This document shows positions 51,740 through 60,218 of a DNA stretch of 64,000 nt, in pieces. Below the pieces are notes generated by a model that was not told where the DNA came from, ran no database searches, and saw only the letters and a list, made by a program, of their open reading frames with translations. A program made the translations under genes and the position numbers. Positions within the stretch are counted from its first letter, which is position 1; each line of letters starts with the position of its first letter. The stretch spans positions 14,996,850 through 15,060,849 of the forward strand of contig NC_134029.1 of assembly GCF_964204645.1 (NCBI RefSeq), written 5' to 3'. Source of the stretch: Tubulanus polymorphus. Taxonomy: Eukaryota; Nemertea; Palaeonemertea; Tubulaniformes; Tubulanidae.

Positions 51740-52351
51740 TTATTTTATGAATCTATATTCATAGGGAAATTGTAGCCTCAGTAATAATTTTGAACCTTTA
51801 TTATTCTTTAATTTATTCATATATTCATCATGTAATTCAGTAGGTATAATTTGATTTTCTTCCAATGATTGTTGCATAGATTTTTTATCTTTGTTATAAA
51901 ATAAAACTAGAAATCTTATATTCTCGCTAAAGTCTTTAACAATTGAATTATATTTTTGATTTAAAACCCATGTTGTTATCCCAAAATGTCTCCCAGAGAA
52001 AGCTAGGTAACATAACTCACTTTCTCTCAATTTTGAATCATGTAAATTAGCGCAATCATCTATAATGAATAATGTATTTGATCCTTTATAAGTATCAATT
52101 GCTACTTTAATACAATTATCTAAATTTTCTTTTACTGTTTTAGGATCTAATATGATAAACTTTTTTATCTTAACTATATCTCTATTATATGTTTTATTCA
52201 TTTCATAAGTAGGACAGAATAATATTATATTATCAAAATGATTCTTATAAATAGTTTCTAACAAGTCTAATATGAAATGTGTTTTACCACTGTTGGTTAC
52301 CCCAGTTATTTACATATTATGCGGTTCAAATATAAATAAACCTTTATTCAT
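51740..52351 (-). pseudogene. FtsK/HerA-type genome-packaging ATPase (one nonsense codon)
   Basis: About 203 codons from ATG 52,351, whose ATGAATAA overlaps the integrase stop. Walker A is GVTNSGKTHF (about 52,270-52,300), Walker B is TLFIIDDCA (about 52,060), and an arginine-finger-like SGRHFG follows. This is the size and motif order of the A32/FtsK-HerA packaging ATPases of Polintons and related viruses, which drive DNA into capsids. TAA at 52,310-52,312, just before Walker A, interrupts the N-terminus. The rest is open. The catalytic motifs are intact. Confidence 0.87.
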
Positions 52352-53439
52352 TTATTCTTTTAATTTTACTAGATAAAATCCATTCATTAAATTTCTCATC
52401 ATACCCTTTATATTTCACCAAAGAATACTTTTTTCCTTTAAGAGTTTTTGTTTTCAATACTTTTTCTATTTTATATTCTATTTCATCTGGATTTGGTACA
52501 CGTGATAATTCTTGTTCATTGAAATAACCTAATATTTCTTCATCTTTTATATCTTCTAATTTATAAACAAAAGGTTTAGTTAATATTATCTTTTTAATCT
52601 TAAATATTTCTTCTGTAAAATTAGAGGTATAACCTTTATAAAAGGTTTTTCTATATTTAGATATTCTAACGTGTTGTCCAATTTTAAATTTTGGTTCACC
52701 GAAATCATGTGTAACATATGCTCCATATAAATTATTCCATACTATTTCTGAATTATCTTCTTTTCTAGCTTGTATAGGTTTCATATTTATAGAACTATGT
52801 TTAGAATTATTATAACCTTTCACTAAATCATCTAATACATCGATATATTTATATGTTTCATTAGCAGTAAAATATTTCCACATTCTAGTTTTCAATGTTT
52901 TATTAAATCTTTCTATAATATATGCTTTTTTATCTGAGTGTGTTGAAAAATAATCTACATCGTTATCAGATAATAGTTTTTTGAAATGTTTGTTATAAAA
53001 TTCCTTACCTTCATCAAATTGTATCTTATCTGGAATAGCTTCTTTAAATATTGATTTAAAAGCATTTGTTACTTCTATACCAGTTTTATTTTTGATTGGA
53101 ATTGACCATGCGTATCTACTGAATATATCTATAACATTCATTATCCAGAAATATCCTTTGTTGTATTCTTCTAAGTTCTTCATGTCAATTAAATCAGCTT
53201 GCCATTGTTGATCGATATATGAAACCATAACTTTTCTTGTTAAATAAGTTTTATCCATTTTCTCATGGATTTGATGATGATGTTGGTTGATTTTGTAATC
53301 ATGATTTTAATTCACTATATTTCATATTACCATTTTCTTTATCAGATTTAATTTTATCCCATAATTCTGAAACGCTAGAATATGATACTTCACTTGCTGG
53401 GTTATAATATAACTCTCTTCAATATTGCTCTTTTTTCAT
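52344..53439 (-). pseudogene. Retroviral-type (rve) integrase with C-terminal chromodomain (broken)
   Basis: The open main part (304 codons, 52,344-53,258) has the DDE catalytic core: WQADLID (first Asp), QFDEGKEF (second Asp) and ERFNKTLKTR (Glu). An SH3-like region KIGQHVRISK follows, then a chromodomain (IEKVLKTKTLKGKKYSLVKYKGY, NEWI). The N-terminal region starts at ATG 53,439 but is broken by TGA at 53,419-53,421 and 53,299-53,301 and a frameshift near 53,275. It keeps a YYNPAS segment typical of Polinton integrases. The enzyme inserts the element into host DNA, and the chromodomain may direct it to marked chromatin. The gene is upstream of and overlaps the ATPase gene. Confidence 0.93.
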
Positions 53440-53445
53440 CTTATT

Positions 53446-53814
53446 TTAATCCATTAATAATAATTTAGATTTAGTTTCAATGACTTTATGATTTGATTTA
53501 TTTTCTGGTATGATAGGTTTATTATCATTGGAATCATCTTTATCATCAGATTTGAATGTTGATTTATATATTACACCAGAGAATATAATAACTGTTACTA
53601 ATCCAATTGTAATATATAAGTAATTATTACTTCCAGCATCAGAAGAATTAGATGGATTATAATTTGAATTAATATCAGATAAAGTCTGTGGTTCATTTAT
53701 ATCAGTTAATTTCTTTTTCTTAGCTTTTTTTAGTTCTGCAGATCTTTTACCTAATTCTCTTGCCCATTTAATTTGTTTCTCGGATCTAACCTTTTTCTTA
53801 ACACCATCACTCAT
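53446..53814 (-). CDS. Small single-pass viral membrane protein
   Basis: This is an intact 122-codon ORF. A basic N-terminus (KKKVRSEKQIKWARELGKRSAELKKAKKKK broken over residues 6-36) is followed by a Ser/Asn-rich stretch, one transmembrane helix (LYITIGLVTVIIFSGVIY, about residues 66-84) and an acidic Asp-rich tail. Basic, DNA-binding-like N-termini with one membrane anchor are common among small virion proteins of this element class. Function is not established. The start (TAAATGAG) overlaps the upstream stop by 8 nt, and the integrase start lies 7 bp downstream. Confidence 0.65.
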   Translation of the reverse strand: MSDGVKKKVRSEKQIKWARELGKRSAELKKAKKKKLTDINEPQTLSDINSNYNPSNSSDAGSNNYLYITIGLVTVIIFSGVIYKSTFKSDDKDDSNDNKPIIPENKSNHKVIETKSKLLLMD

Positions 53815-54410
53815 TTATTTTAGTTAATTTTTGTTCTGATTCATTTTCTGTTTCGCCGTTTGGTTGTAGTACATCTGTTTCGTTCTTACCTGATTTATAT
53901 TCCATAGGCTTGATATTCGAAAATGTTATGACACCAGTAGAAATTAATGTCATAACCGATCCTAATTGGAATGAAGCATATCCAACCCATTTTTGTATTT
54001 CAGTCATAACTAAGTAGTCATTTTTCAAATCACTATATAATTTATTTTCATCATCAATTGGTATTAACCGGTTACATAACCTAGAGTAACATTTGACAAA
54101 ACCATCTGAAATAGAATCAATTATTCGGGCTAATCTTGCCTCTTCATAAATCTTAAAATATTTTATTACTTTATCTGGTTTTATAGCATCTAATTCTTGA
54201 AAAGTTATTATTTTTCCCAAGAAATCCTTAGATTTCCCTCCAGCAATTAATAATTCAAGATGGTGCTTACAATATAAATAGTATTCATAATCTATATTTT
54301 TATTAACTTGAGCACAATTAGTTACAGCTGTATCTTTATTATCACTTATACCCAAATCATCTAATGTTTTTTTCAATATTGATACTATTCTTATTAGATT
54401 TCTTTGACAT
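53807..54410 (-). pseudogene. Hypothetical viral helical protein (frameshifted near its start)
   Basis: About 200 codons. The frame open from 54,376 has no ATG near its N-terminus. An ATG at 54,410 in taATATAAATGTC opens the first 13 codons, and an A7 run at about 54,366-54,373 carries the frameshift. The product is mainly helical (YEYYLYCKHHLELLIAGGK, KYFKIYEEARLARIIDSIS) with a hydrophobic stretch (FQLGSVMTLISTGVITF). I do not recognise a family. It overlaps the downstream membrane-protein gene by ATGAGTGA. Confidence 0.6.
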
Positions 54411-54647
54411 TTATATTAGAGAAATTTAATAAGAAAAATATTATAAGTATTATAAAATGATACTAGCTAGTTAAAGTTATTGATACTAAATTGACTAGCT
54501 TAGTTAAAATAAAGAATTTCTATTTGAATCTATTCAAAATATAAAGTATTCTCCTTTTGAAAAGAAAATATTAAAAATATAATAGAATTCACTGGTTAGT
54601 TGAAGATATGTAATTTTTAATACTTTTTATTTAAAATCTATTATTCT
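54411..54647. other. AT-rich intergenic spacer
   Basis: No gene is recognised. It contains direct-repeat-like pieces (gatactagctagttaaagttattgatac, aaattgactagcttagttaaa) upstream of the leftward gene block, so it may hold its promoter. Confidence 0.4.
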
Positions 54648-54821
54648 TTAACCACTTATTAAAGACTCAACGTATTGTTCATTATTTGGATCATTATTCC
54701 ATTGATTAATAAATTTCTTTGCCTTTGTTAACTGTTCTAAATATAACTGTAAATCTAGTTTATTAGATTTGATTTGATTTTCTTTCTTTTCAAGAGGTCT
54801 TAAATTTTTATCTATATTCAT
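54648..54821 (-). CDS. Small charged viral protein
   Basis: A 57-codon ORF runs from ATG 54,821 to TAA 54,648-54,650. Its ATGA overlaps the stop of the zinc-ribbon gene upstream, as is common in this element. The product is Lys/Asn/Leu-rich and probably one long helix (KLDLQLYLEQLTKAKKF). The family is unknown. The overlap and the lack of stops support its being real. Confidence 0.45.
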   Translation of the reverse strand: MNIDKNLRPLEKKENQIKSNKLDLQLYLEQLTKAKKFINQWNNDPNNEQYVESLISG

Positions 54822-55051
54822 TTGACTATCGAATTGAAATATAATCCATGATTTGAGAAATTATATTGTTTGGTATATAGTTTAAAACAAGTTTTACAGC
54901 AATATTGAAAACCATCTTTGCTAATCTTACGCTTACTAAATTCTGTTATAGCTAATTTATCTAATTCACACTTAGAACACTTCTTGTAGTATATATTTAT
55001 AACACCAGTGTTATTTGTAATATTGATAGTTTGTGGTTGTTCTGGTTCCAT
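54818..55051 (-). CDS. Small zinc-ribbon viral protein
   Basis: This is an intact 77-codon ORF with four cysteines in two pairs (CSKCELDKLAITEFSKRK...CCKTCFKLY). The spacing and the FSKRKxSKDGFQYCCKxC pattern resemble the zinc-ribbon placed before HNH or recombination-endonuclease-VII-type domains in viral proteins. No nuclease domain follows. The start is in ataATAAATGG after an A-rich tract. It could be a DNA-binding or regulatory protein. Confidence 0.55.
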   Translation of the reverse strand: MEPEQPQTINITNNTGVINIYYKKCSKCELDKLAITEFSKRKISKDGFQYCCKTCFKLYTKQYNFSNHGLYFNSIVK

Positions 55052-55189
55052 TTATTATACATATTTTTTTACTAAATTGGTTAATATTTTAGAATCCTCT
55101 TCCATTTCTTCGACCAACGTCATCCTTTTTCATTCCTCGCTGCTTTTGATAAGTCGTTTCAGTTCCTTGATATCTAAATCATACCAGTT

Positions 55190-55560
55190 ACAATACCCAC
55201 GTCACATGCGGACATACAGGAGCGCTTTTGCTTAATGCGCATGCGTTAATCATAATTTTATATTCATTCTATAAATTCTGTAAAATAGAAACAACACATG
55301 CGTTACATGCGTCACATGCGGCCATTGATGTCCGCTTTTGCTTAATACGCATGCGCTAATCATAATTATATATTCATTCTATAAATAGAAACAACTGAAC
55401 ACAGAAAATTCAAACGCATTCACGTCCGCGTCACATGCGTTGCATGCGTCAGTCACATGCGGCCATTGATGGCCGGTTTTGCTTAATGCGCATGCGCTAA
55501 TCATAATTATATATTCATTGTGCAAATAGAAACGACCGAACATAGAACATTCACCAAGTA
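55190..55560. repeat. Three diverged tandem repeats with GCGCATGCGC palindromes
   Basis: Units of about 110-140 bp share cacatgcgg-cat, cttttgcttaatrcgcatgcg, taatcataattatatattcatt and aaatagaaac. Copies begin near 55,201, 55,313 and 55,453. Each carries a palindromic (t)gcgcatgcg(c) motif and several ACATGCG words. They lie upstream of the leftward zinc-ribbon gene and could be replication or promoter elements of the virus. Confidence 0.75.
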
Positions 55561-55629
55561 GATTTACACAATACATTATACAAGTATGTTCAATCGTTTC
55601 ATTCAATACATCACTTGATTTCTATATTT

Positions 55630-56583
55630 TTAAAATTTATAATTCCAACCAGAACTCTTTAATTTTTGGATCATTTCAATCATTTTTTCAATTTCTTGTA
55701 AATGTTTAACAACATCAACAAATGACAAGCTTAACCCTTTCAGTGCGTCTACACCGCAGTGCGGTGTATAAATCAGTGATGGATTTTGCTAGTACACCGC
55801 ACTGCGGTGTATTGATGTAATTAGTAATTTGTAATTATCTCTATTGAAAAATGGCAGCAAGTGTCAAACATAGTGAAATACTAGTAACTAACGATACACC
55901 GCACTGCGGTGTAGACGCACTATAGTGGTATTCCCATTGTTCAACACACTAGGGTGGAATTTTTTAGAATTTTCTCCAGCACTATAGGGTATTAATTAGT
56001 CAGCACTAAAAGGGTTAATAATTGGAATTTTTTATATGTAATTAGTCTACCTACACTTCTTAATCTTCTATCATGTCTGGCACTAATAGTTATGTATTTT
56101 TTAACCCAAGAAGTCCAAGAAATCCCCGCAGTTTGTTTATTAAACATTAAAAATCCCCTATTTAAATAATCCCCGAAAATGATATGATCCCATAAATGAT
56201 TTGCTTTTTTACATAACAAAGTTCTATAATTTTTCTTTCAATAAAACAGTTATTTCATCAAATGTTGTTACACCTTCTATTTCTCAAAAACTTACATCTG
56301 TTTCAATTGATAATTTTGATTTTAAAAACTTATTTAACTCATTTCCGCTCATTTTCTTTTTAGTTTTTGTTCGTCTTAGTCTTAACAATATTTCTACATT
56401 CGTTGTTGGTCTTTTCAGTAATGATGTTACGCTTGATTGCTGGTTTTCTATTATTTTTTCTAAAATTAATGTCATTTCTTGGTGGTAATCTAAATATTTT
56501 TTGACTTCTTCTAAAGTTTCGTCGTCTATATCTAGAGATTCTTTTACTTCAGCGCCCATTTCCATTGGTTCGTCTTCCTCCAT
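55630..56583 (-). pseudogene. Conserved viral gene split by a piggyBac-type MITE
   Basis: ATG 56,583 opens an acidic, helical N-terminus (MEEDEPMEM; LEEVKKYLDYHQEM). TGA lies at 56,284-56,286 and a frameshift near 56,230. A Trp/Arg-rich domain follows (FGDYLNRGF, GISWTSWVKKYITIS, DRRLRSVGRL). At TTAA 56,015-56,018 the frame runs into a MITE. Skipping the MITE and one TTAA copy, the same frame continues from about 55,730 to TAA 55,630-55,632 (LSFVDVVKHLQEIEKMIEM). The domain resembles an uncharacterised family I associate with invertebrate Polinton-like elements. Function is unknown. Confidence 0.65.
55731..56018. mobile_element. piggyBac-type MITE with TTAA target-site duplication
   Basis: A 280-bp element lies between TTAA (55,731-55,734) and TTAA (56,015-56,018). 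Terminal inverted repeats are CCCTTTCAGTGC and GCACTAAAAGGG (11 of 12 match). Inside are three copies of the palindrome TACACCGCASTGCGGTGTA (about 55,750, 55,791 and 55,894), two of them in an inverted arrangement with gcgtc. There is no ORF. TTAA targeting and CCC termini are hallmarks of the piggyBac group. Confidence 0.85.
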
Positions 56584-57060
56584 TTCGGTTGTCCTCTGCG
56601 AATTAAGAGTACTTTTGATATGTAGGACATTTTATTCAACTAAAAAGATATCAGTGGTAGAATAGGAACTACGATATTAAATGATATAAATTTTTTCAAG
56701 TCTATCGTTTCTAATTATTATAACTTATTATAGTTCAAGTTATTATCTATCTAACGTAAAATAGAATTAACTGTATGAAGTTGTAGTTGTCAAATGCACT
56801 TAAAGGTTTCATATTTAGTAACCCCTTTTCCCGACTTCTTCATAACAACAAAAAACAGTACTTACATTTAATTCAAGAACCGGAAACTATTAATTATTAC
56901 GCAATAAACCCCGTCCACTGTTATGGTAACTCTAGCTATCTAAAAGATATACCAAATATAAATTACTACACTTAAATATATTTAAAGGTTTCATATTTAA
57001 TAGCCTTAATGAATAACAACAAAAACTGTACTTACATTTAGATTTAGAACTGTAAACTCC
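56584..57060. repeat. Right-end region of the viral element with a two-copy tandem repeat
   Basis: ttaaaggtttcatattta...aacaaaaa-ctgtacttacattta occurs twice, about 170 bp apart (from 56,800 and 56,970). No gene is recognised. Beyond about 57,060 the base composition becomes less AT-rich, so I place the approximate right limit of the element here. Confidence 0.5.
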
Positions 57061-57069
57061 GAATTATAT

Positions 57070-57690
57070 TATTGGGGTGATAAATTAGTAGTTTGCATAG
57101 AGGGAGGGAAGCCAGAGTTCAGGGCAGTGGCTGAAGTTGGTAAACAACCTACGTAGATGCTTACGTCGCACACAAGACACTGAATAGAAGATAGGTGAAA
57201 GTTACGTGAGTATCTGCGTAGGGTTGCTGGTTATAGCGGCAGCCTTGAGCTCTGGTATGGCTAGGAAGTAAACAAGTAATAAACTCGTGACGTATAACAT
57301 ATGTAGAAGTATACGTCACGGGTAACATGAAATAAGATAAAAAGGGAGGGTCAGCACAGTAAGGGAGAGAGAGATGCTAGAGTGGCGGAGAAGCCTAAAA
57401 ATACGAGCTGTAGGAAGGAATAAGAATTGTGCGGGAAAATAAAGAAAGAACGTAGACCCACGAGAAGAGTTGTTATTATTCCGGAGTCAGAGGGATATCA
57501 CTTATCGGATTTAATCGGAACCAACAACGACAACACGAGGGGAGAACGCAACGTGGCCCCCACAACAATTGGTTGAGAAACTCAACCCCACAACATTGTT
57601 GGAGAACCGAAGGCAACTCCACAACATTGGTGGAGAACAGTGGTGTATCCTGCACCTCTCGCTGCCAAGCGATCGTGTATATTTGGTGAG
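57070..57690. repeat. LTR-like sequence and leader with three short repeats
   Basis: Features that fit an LTR end: an AATAAA signal near 57,438, a downstream attattccggagtcagagg segment, and GTGGCCCCCACAAC near 57,553 where a primer-binding site could lie. Three imperfect repeats of about 30 bp follow (cccacaac.attg.tggagaac), at about 57,558-57,640. No gag or pol follows, so this may be a solo or decayed copy. Confidence 0.35.
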
Positions 57691-58799
57691 TGAGCAGGGG
57701 TGAAGTAAAAGTGTAAGATGAACGTTACATTCCGTAACCGTTATAATTACATGAAATACGGACCGCTACCGCGGGTTAAGTTGAAATATTGCGGATAACT
57801 CGATCTGTGTATAAAAATCATTCCCGTCTGGATTTAATAGCTGTTTGTTTGTCTTATTCGAGAAATATGTAATCTTCATATCGTCAGATTCAGTTGAAAT
57901 GAATTATAGAGCTTCCAGTGCGGAAAGTAGTTGTTTCTTTCCATATTTAAATTAATTGAATTATCCGATTTGGTGTGGCGTTTTCGTAAGATCGTGTTTT
58001 GGACACTACGTTTTACATGGCAGCAAATTGAATTTACGACTCCGAATTTAGATTCGTGTGAATTAACGGACATAATGGCGTTCGGAAACGAAGTGATTCT
58101 GCGATCATAGCGCGATAAATGAAAAACAGTGGAGTATTAGAGGCATTATACAAACGCATTTCATCATCGGACAGTTCATAGATCTGCTACGGGAAATCGA
58201 CCTTGGAGACGTTCAACGGACTACGATTGCGGCTTATAGTAATTGTAAATAATATGATATGTATTTCTGCATGGTTTGATTGCTTTTGTAGAATGATACT
58301 CAGCGTTTTTAAGTTGCTTGTGTGCTGGGTTATTGTATCTACGTAGATATAAATATTGATCCACAGCTAGATTTTCGTAGTAACTGAAAAATGTTTCGTA
58401 GTATTTAGAAATGTTCTTAATGTTGTTTCCGTATGCGTGGGGGTTACGTTAAAGCCGTCAGACAAGAACGTACTAGTAGTAAGAATTACGAAAGTTCTTG
58501 TTTGATGCTTTCATCTACCAACGCAAACCATAAATCAGTCTATAAACAACAATTCTTTCTCGGTTCTTCTGCTGTGAGATCTGGCAAACATTCAGAAAAT
58601 CTTTATATAAAACTTTTAAATAGTTGGAACCATATTTGGTTGGGTCGGAACAATGGAGTGTATTTATAATGAGGCTCGTGAAGGGATCACGCTGATACTT
58701 GATGATATTCCCGGCTACTTTCCGTAAAAGGAAAAACCGGAAGTTTAGGAAGATGTGGTTGTTTTGCTTATCCTGTATTAAAATAGAATTAGTTAAATT
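57691..58799. other. No gene recognised
   Basis: This is mixed-composition sequence. The ORFs of 65-78 codons have no family signature and no supporting signals. Confidence 0.5.
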
Positions 58800-59620
58800 G
58801 TAGATAAAATAATTAGTATAAGTATTTCAAATAATTTAAGAATTGATAATCAATCACAATGTATTCCGAATCGTAGTTAATTATAATAATTAAAAAAGAA
58901 ACAATGAATTTGTACTGTAATTATAAAAGAAAACAAAGTTTTGAAAAGATATTTAATTTGAGTAATCTAGATGTTGTTTAAGAACAAATTGTTAATAACC
59001 GCTAATGTTTTAGAAAAATTAATTTGTGTTAAATGTTAAAACTAGCTGTCTGAAGTTTCTGTTGTCTGTATGCGCTCGTTGGTAATTCACAGACAATAGC
59101 TGCTCTCTCAACAACGACTAGCAAGGAGTGAGTAAATCACAACGCGTCATGACAGGAGGGTTGGAAGGAAAAAGTTAGTTTAGCAAATCAGTTTTGAAAA
59201 TAATTTTAGATCAGCGAATCATTAAGGCCAAATTCTATATGACCAAAACAGTCATGACAGTAAGGTTGCTGCTCCTTGCCAAAAGTCGAGTGGGAGAGTC
59301 GGTATTTTAAGAATGCCGATTCTTTCTATAAAAGGGACCCGCATCTTGAGAGAGCAGTCAATCGGGAGAATCTGTATCTTAGTAAGACGAGTGTCGACAG
59401 CAGGACAGGAGAAGCTTCGGAACGATAGGGATTCATATAATAGGGATTAGGAAAATCATTCTCAGGTTCAAGGTAAATAAAATATATTATCTTCAATATT
59501 ATCATCCGGTATTTCAGTTTATTCATTCGGATTTGTGCACGGACACGTTCTCTCGCCAGGGCCTTACTCAAGTATTTTAATAGATAACGATTAAAGAGAG
59601 GATTGTGACCGGTGAATCAC
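58800..59620 (+). repeat. Probable 5' LTR of a retrotransposon (left end uncertain)
   Basis: A TATA box (TATAAAAG, 59,327-59,334) is followed at a typical distance by a likely start region (atcttgagagagcagtc), then AATAAA at 59,476-59,481. The segment ends just before a primer-binding-site-like sequence at 59,621. This is the U3-R-U5 order. The 3' LTR lies outside the window, so the exact limits cannot be set. Confidence 0.55.
59327..59334 (+). promoter_or_regulatory. LTR TATA box
   Basis: TATAAAAGGGACC, about 30 bp before a purine-rich gagagagcagtc start region. Confidence 0.55.
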
Positions 59621-59638
59621 TGGTGCCGAAACCCTTAC
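59621..59638 (+). promoter_or_regulatory. Primer-binding-site-like sequence
   Basis: TGGTGCCGAAACCC begins with TGG, the complement of a tRNA 3' CCA end, directly after the LTR-like region and before gag. This is the position of a tRNA primer-binding site in LTR retrotransposons. Confidence 0.5.
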
Positions 59639-59787
59639 TGTTTAGTTCAGTTGTGCCGGAAACTTTTGCATTAGTAATTAATTGTTGTTCAAATGGTATA
59701 CATTTTTATATGCTCACATTGTGGTGCGAAGAACGCATTTTCTAAGAAGCGCCGCGCTACAACCAACCCAACATTCGGAAAGCTATT

Positions 59788-60153
59788 GTGGGAGTCGAAC
59801 CCACCTCAAACGAAAACATTTGAAATTCCGGTGGAGTTTTGGGAACCATTGTGGGATTCGAACCCACTGCCAACTCCGGTCGTCCCTGTTGAGACATTGC
59901 GGGATCCGAACCCGCGAAGTGCACGACCATTTGAGATTCCGGAGGAACTTCGAGAGCCGTCGTGGGATTCGAACCCACCACTGCACGCTCATGTGTAATA
60001 CCGGAGGAGTGTCGGGGACCTCTGTGGGATTCTAACCCACTCGCCATGCAGGTCGACACCGATGGGGCTGCACTACAGCCATTGAGGGGTTCGAACCCTC
60101 CACCTTGTGAATTGCCAAAACCGTCCAGCCAGGATGGGGAATCGAACCTACAT
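59788..60153 (-). repeat. Array of seven tRNA T-arm-like hairpins in the gag leader
   Basis: Seven hairpins of the type GTGGG-ATTCGAA-CCCAC start at 59,788, 59,851, 59,899, 59,962, 60,024, 60,084 and about 60,134, spaced 48-63 bp. On the minus strand most read GGTTCGAATCC or a close variant, the T-arm/B-box consensus. Stems vary (GTGGG, GCGGG, GAGGG) with compensating changes on both sides. No A box or full cloverleaf accompanies them. The plus-strand ORFs here (CGIRTH- and WDSNP-like repeats) are by-products. Confidence 0.8.
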
Positions 60154-60218
60154 CTGTTTTTTGGGTTGGAAATTTTTAAAAATGTTATTTTAGATTAGTA
60201 TTCGTTTAAAGATATACA

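Larger units (their letters stand above)
39200..57060. mobile_element. Integrated Polinton/adintovirus-type DNA virus, decayed (approximate limits)
   Basis: The block is far more AT-rich than its surroundings and densely packed with genes: protein-primed PolB, penton-like and major capsid proteins, packaging ATPase, chromodomain integrase and several structural or membrane proteins. This set is known from Polintons/Mavericks and adintoviruses. Rightward genes occupy 39.7-51.4 kb and leftward genes 51.74-56.6 kb. Ends are uncertain: I found no terminal inverted repeats or target-site duplication. No adenain-like protease was found. At least ten in-frame stops or frameshifts are spread over most genes. 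Confidence 0.85.

Noticed and set aside
39705-56583. A changed genetic code with TGA as Trp
   Set aside because: TGG is used for Trp throughout, at least one TGA sits where Gly is expected, TAA breaks also occur, and several genes end at TGA within overlaps.
59682-60035. ORFs with repeated CGIRTH or WDSNP peptides as genes
   Set aside because: The peptides are translations of T-arm hairpins read in different frames; they are by-products of the hairpin array.
59788-60100. tRNA genes at the T-arm hairpins
   Set aside because: Spacing of 48-63 bp is too short, and no acceptor, D-arm or A box is found.
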